A program made the translations under genes and the position numbers. This document shows positions 60,899 to 64,000 of a DNA stretch of 64,000 nucleotides, piece by piece; positions within the stretch are counted from its first letter, which is position 1; every line of letters starts with the position of its first letter. Location of the stretch: contig NC_081414.1 of NCBI RefSeq assembly GCF_030272615.1, forward strand, positions 309,689,164 to 309,753,163, read 5' to 3'. The stretch is from Cryptomeria japonica (lineage: Eukaryota > Streptophyta > Pinopsida > Cupressales > Cupressaceae). The notes beneath the pieces are model-generated. The model did not search any database. It had not been told where the DNA came from and saw only the letters and a program-made list of their open reading frames with translations.

Positions 60899-63503
60899 TG
60901 TTGAAGAACACAAATGATCACTGAGAGGGGGGTGAATCAGTGATATCAATAATTTTAAATTTTAAAATAGATTGTGCCAACACAAATAAGAAAAATAGAC
61001 TAAAGAACTTGCAAACAAGAGGCAGACCACATAACACAAACATATACGAGGAAAACCCATTGCGGGAAAAACCTCAGTGAGAAATGTTGCTAGAGTCTAC
61101 TACTCCAATCCAGCCTCACAATGAGAAACTGATTACAATATTTTTTAGGGTACCAACCCCTGTATTTTATGGGCACCAACCCCTATTCTGAGCACCCACT
61201 CATAGATTTACAATGATTCAAAAGCAATTTGATACCATGAAAGATCTTGTTACAAAAGAGTTTTGTAATAGCTTACTGATTTCCTGTTGCTTGCACACAG
61301 GAATTTATGCATGATATGCTACTATGTTATGTTGCTACTCTAATTTCTCTTCTCTTGTATACCTCTTCGCTTTTCTAGTTCTAACTTCTTCACCTGTTTT
61401 CTATATCTTTTTGCATTGTTTTCTCTACCTTCTTAATCCTCTATTTTTTCTCTCTACATCAACCTTTTGATGCCACTTATCTTCTCTTCACCTTCTGAGT
61501 ATTCTTCCAACAATAATTTCTGCAATGTTATTGACACCCACGGAATACACTTTTTGTTGTCTCCTTTTTTGCTCCCTGTTCACTCCTACTCTGTTTTTGC
61601 AGAGCTACTCTTTCTTTACTCCTCCAACACTCTTCCACATCAATATCTTCAACTCCTCACAAAGTTCACTAAGAAAACAATCTACATCATTTTTTTTCCA
61701 CCAAGGATGAATTAAGAAATTAACCTTCTTGACATCTGAGAAATCCAATCTACCTAATGATTTGTTCCTCTAAATACTCTATCCAGACAACTAGTCGTCT
61801 ATAATAAATGATCCCCTTGGAATCCTTCTCAAATCAAATGATCCCCTTGGAATCCTTCTCAAATCAAATTGTATCTCTGAGCATAAATTACTATATTTAG
61901 TAATCTTGGATTTTGCATACCACTTGAAGATCTTTAAATCATTTTGGAGCTACTCCACCTTCTGCAGTGTATGTCACTTCATCTCTCTCTGTAGCTGGCC
62001 ATATTAAATTGCACATTCCTTCTATTTTCAGCAATCTCAGAGATTAGATTTTATCTTGTACACAATTCTCATTTTAAGAATATATTTTTAACTGCAACTC
62101 TGCCCAACATTTACTTATGTTTATGTGTGTTGCTCACACTAGAAAATCTTATCTGATACGCATGCTCTTGCTGCATTGACCAATCAAAAATATTTTATTG
62201 TCCACCTAATATTTACCTGTCACTTAGCCACTTGGTGAATTGTGGGACCCATTAACAAAAACCTCATCTCACAAAGGGTCCATGCATGGAAGAAAAATCC
62301 ACATTGGATTCGCGGGTTGTGCAAATATGTTCCACAAATCATATAACATGTGTGTTATACGCGTCGCGAATTAGAAACTCTTCCTTCGTGGGGTTTGGCA
62401 GGATAATGCACCTTCTACCATTTTTCTTATCCCATGTCATTTCCTCTAAAACCTTCTTACCCATGCAGGCTAGCGAGATCCATCTATTCCCTTTGGTATT
62501 TTTACCCTGTACGACCATGTCTCTCCAAGTTTGCATGACGCGGGGTAACGGGGTGCCTTATTTACCTTTGTTTATTATCACCCCACAAGGTTATCTTACA
62601 ATGAATAACATGTCACGGTATAACGAGGTTCATTGTTTTCTTTACTTAAGTGTTATCCCATAAGGTTATCTAACAATGAATAACATGTTGCGGGATAATG
62701 AGATTCACTGTTTGCTTCACTTAAGTGTTATCCCGCAAGGTTATCTAATAGAAAATAACATGCCACGGGATAAGCCGAATAGCATAACCTGTGTGTTATT
62801 GACATCTTCGTCCCACTTTAGCGACTAGCTCACAAAGTTTTTGCCTTAGGTGTTTCGTGTTTCGGGATAGTGGGAAGATTAACTTGTCAAGTTATTGACC
62901 TCAACCACCACACTTCAGTGTTATCCCACATGATCACTTATCTTCAACTGTTCATGATGTGGGATAGAAGAGGCCGCATAACCGTCGTGTTATTGACATC
63001 CCCGACTTAGTTTACCCTTACCCCATAGGGAATTTTGTTGCTGGTCCAAATTGCTACGGGATGGCGAAGGAGCATAACCATCGTGTTATTGACTTTTGAT
63101 AGGCCAACACAACTAGCCTATCATGTTATTGACAACTTAGTCACTTTTTGTAGCTTTGTAGATAGCAATAATGTGTGTTATTGACAATTGTGACTGATAC
63201 TCACTATAACTTCATGCAACTAACATAGCGTGTTATACACAACTACACCTATTTTTTCCAAAAACCATATTTCATAATTCCTTTCCAACACAATTGCATG
63301 TGTCCTCCTTGTCCATTTTTATGCCCCAATGAGACATTCCATGCATTCCTCCTATATCTCCTTGTGCGTATAACACAGTGTGTTACATGATGCTACAACA
63401 ACACTTTTGCCAACATGTTAATCTGATTTATCCATTGTATCTTGTCTGATCTATCCACTGCATCTTCTCAATTGTTGACATCAATAGAAATCTAATGCCA
63501 ACA
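60899..63503 (-). mobile_element. Insertion I: 2.6-kb LTR-like element related to E and F
   Basis: On the minus strand it starts TGTTGGCATTAG (63503) and ends TTCTTCAACA (60899). Its end region contains CTGATTCACCCCCCTCTCAG and a GGTTTTTCCCGCAATGGG stretch, matching the F LTR end region. There is no internal PBS/PPT pair or ORF with a domain, so it is probably a solo LTR. A clean 5-bp TSD is not visible; AAGTG occurs at both edges but overlaps the termini. It splits the palindrome array. Confidence 0.65.
62560..63240. repeat. Tandem and interspersed repeats inside I
   Basis: About three 80-bp units (62570-62780) contain TTATCCCGCAAGGTTATCT and AATAACATG, with CGGGATAA forming the opposite arm. 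From 62340 to 63240 the word GTGTTATTGAC or GTGTTATA recurs at least seven times at irregular spacing. Confidence 0.65.
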
Positions 63504-63845
63504 AGTGTATGGCGGGTTTATGAACCCACCTTACACCGTATTTTCTACCACATGTATGGCGGGTTTATGAACCCACCTTACACCATATTTTCTACCACAT
63601 GTATGGCGGGTTTATAAACCTACCTTACACTTTGTTTCATTCATATAGGTGTGTGATAGACTTATAAGTCCAACTTACACCTGGTTTTGGTTTTCCTCCA
63701 TCAAGTATAGTTTGGACTTATAGGTTCGACCTACACCTAATTTCAAACTTTTCCGAGGTATATTTCCGGGTTATGAGCCCAAAGTACACTTGAGAACCAC
63801 ACTTTGTCAAAAGTGTAATTCGGGCTTATGAACTGGAATTACACC
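63504..63845. repeat. 34-bp quasi-palindrome array, right part (7 units)
   Basis: Units of 34 bp at 63504-63537, 63551-63584, 63598-63631, 63648-63681, 63704-63737, 63757-63790 and 63812-63845. The first three are near-identical and spaced exactly 47 bp apart. Later ones diverge but keep the ends (GTGTA...TACAC) and a TTAT or TTATGA centre. A degenerate eighth unit may lie at about 63853-63888. The first unit abuts the end of insertion I. Confidence 0.8.
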
Positions 63846-64000
63846 AATTGCACACACATAAATCAGTGTCATAGACGTGATTTACACTTGTTCTACCATG
63901 ATACAATGAGAGATTTTGTAACCCTAATGATACCAAATTTGGCATATGTAATGCATGATCCTATTCAGTGCAAATGATCGAGATGATTGATGAATTATTC
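63846..64000. other. Unassigned right edge
   Basis: A possible further degenerate palindrome unit, then AT-rich sequence with TGATG words. No gene was seen. Confidence 0.3.

Noticed and set aside
60624-60924. Two overlapping frames of about 90 codons across the palindrome array
   Set aside because: They follow the repeat units and have no independent coding signal.
60651-63845. CRISPR-like array of palindromic repeats with spacers
   Set aside because: The DNA is plant nuclear in character, units are not identical, linkers are 2-30 bp and no cas-like gene is present.

Overview
This window looks like intergenic DNA from a large-genome seed plant, probably a gymnosperm or conifer. That source is an inference from the density and type of nested LTR retrotransposons, not a database match. 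I see no intact single-copy host gene, no rRNA or tRNA gene and no CRISPR array. Nearly everything recognisable is LTR retrotransposon sequence. Five element boundary sets could be fixed by short target-site duplications (TSDs), primer-binding sites (PBS) and polypurine tracts (PPT) read directly from the sequence, and a sixth is probable.

Layout. The oldest layer recognised is element C, a minus-strand Ty3/gypsy pol remnant. It is broken into integrase (8411-9616), RNase H/RT (31086-32953) and a short upstream piece (from 40719). Three elements sit inside C: A (minus, about 1296-8410, gag but no pol seen), D (plus, 9617-31085, a 21-kb Ty3/gypsy element) and E (plus, 32954-40718). The 5' LTR of D itself carries X, a 4187-bp insertion with TG...CA ends and TGATT on both sides. 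For D and E the interrupted C reading frame resumes across the insertion, which confirms the boundaries independently. Element G (42498-47466, TSD TCCAT) is a chromovirus whose middle has been deleted, joining gag to the integrase tail and chromodomain. After a TA/CACATA microsatellite comes H (48155 onward, same family as A), interrupted by F (49559-56318, minus, TSD CTATC). The right end holds a decayed gag (J, about 59.1-60.4 kb) and an array of 34-bp quasi-palindromes, split by a 2.6-kb LTR-like insertion (I, 60899-63503).

Most unusual content. (1) E and F are independent, structurally complete LTR elements with no reverse transcriptase, integrase or protease. Each carries ORF1 (coiled coil plus four CCHC knuckles) and a long ORF2 of unknown function with a shared core. 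Both use a Met-type PBS and the same PPT/LTR start, so they look like a non-autonomous family mobilised in trans. (2) The 34-bp quasi-palindrome array has at least twelve units of constant length, diverged sequence and a conserved centre. (3) D carries a G-patch after its protease and a decayed antisense plant-mobile-domain gene between pol and the 3' LTR. (4) X is an unusually long apparent solo LTR with a GC-rich core.

Limits: coordinates of decayed genes are approximate, no percent identities were computed, and lineage names are inferences from motifs and gene order.
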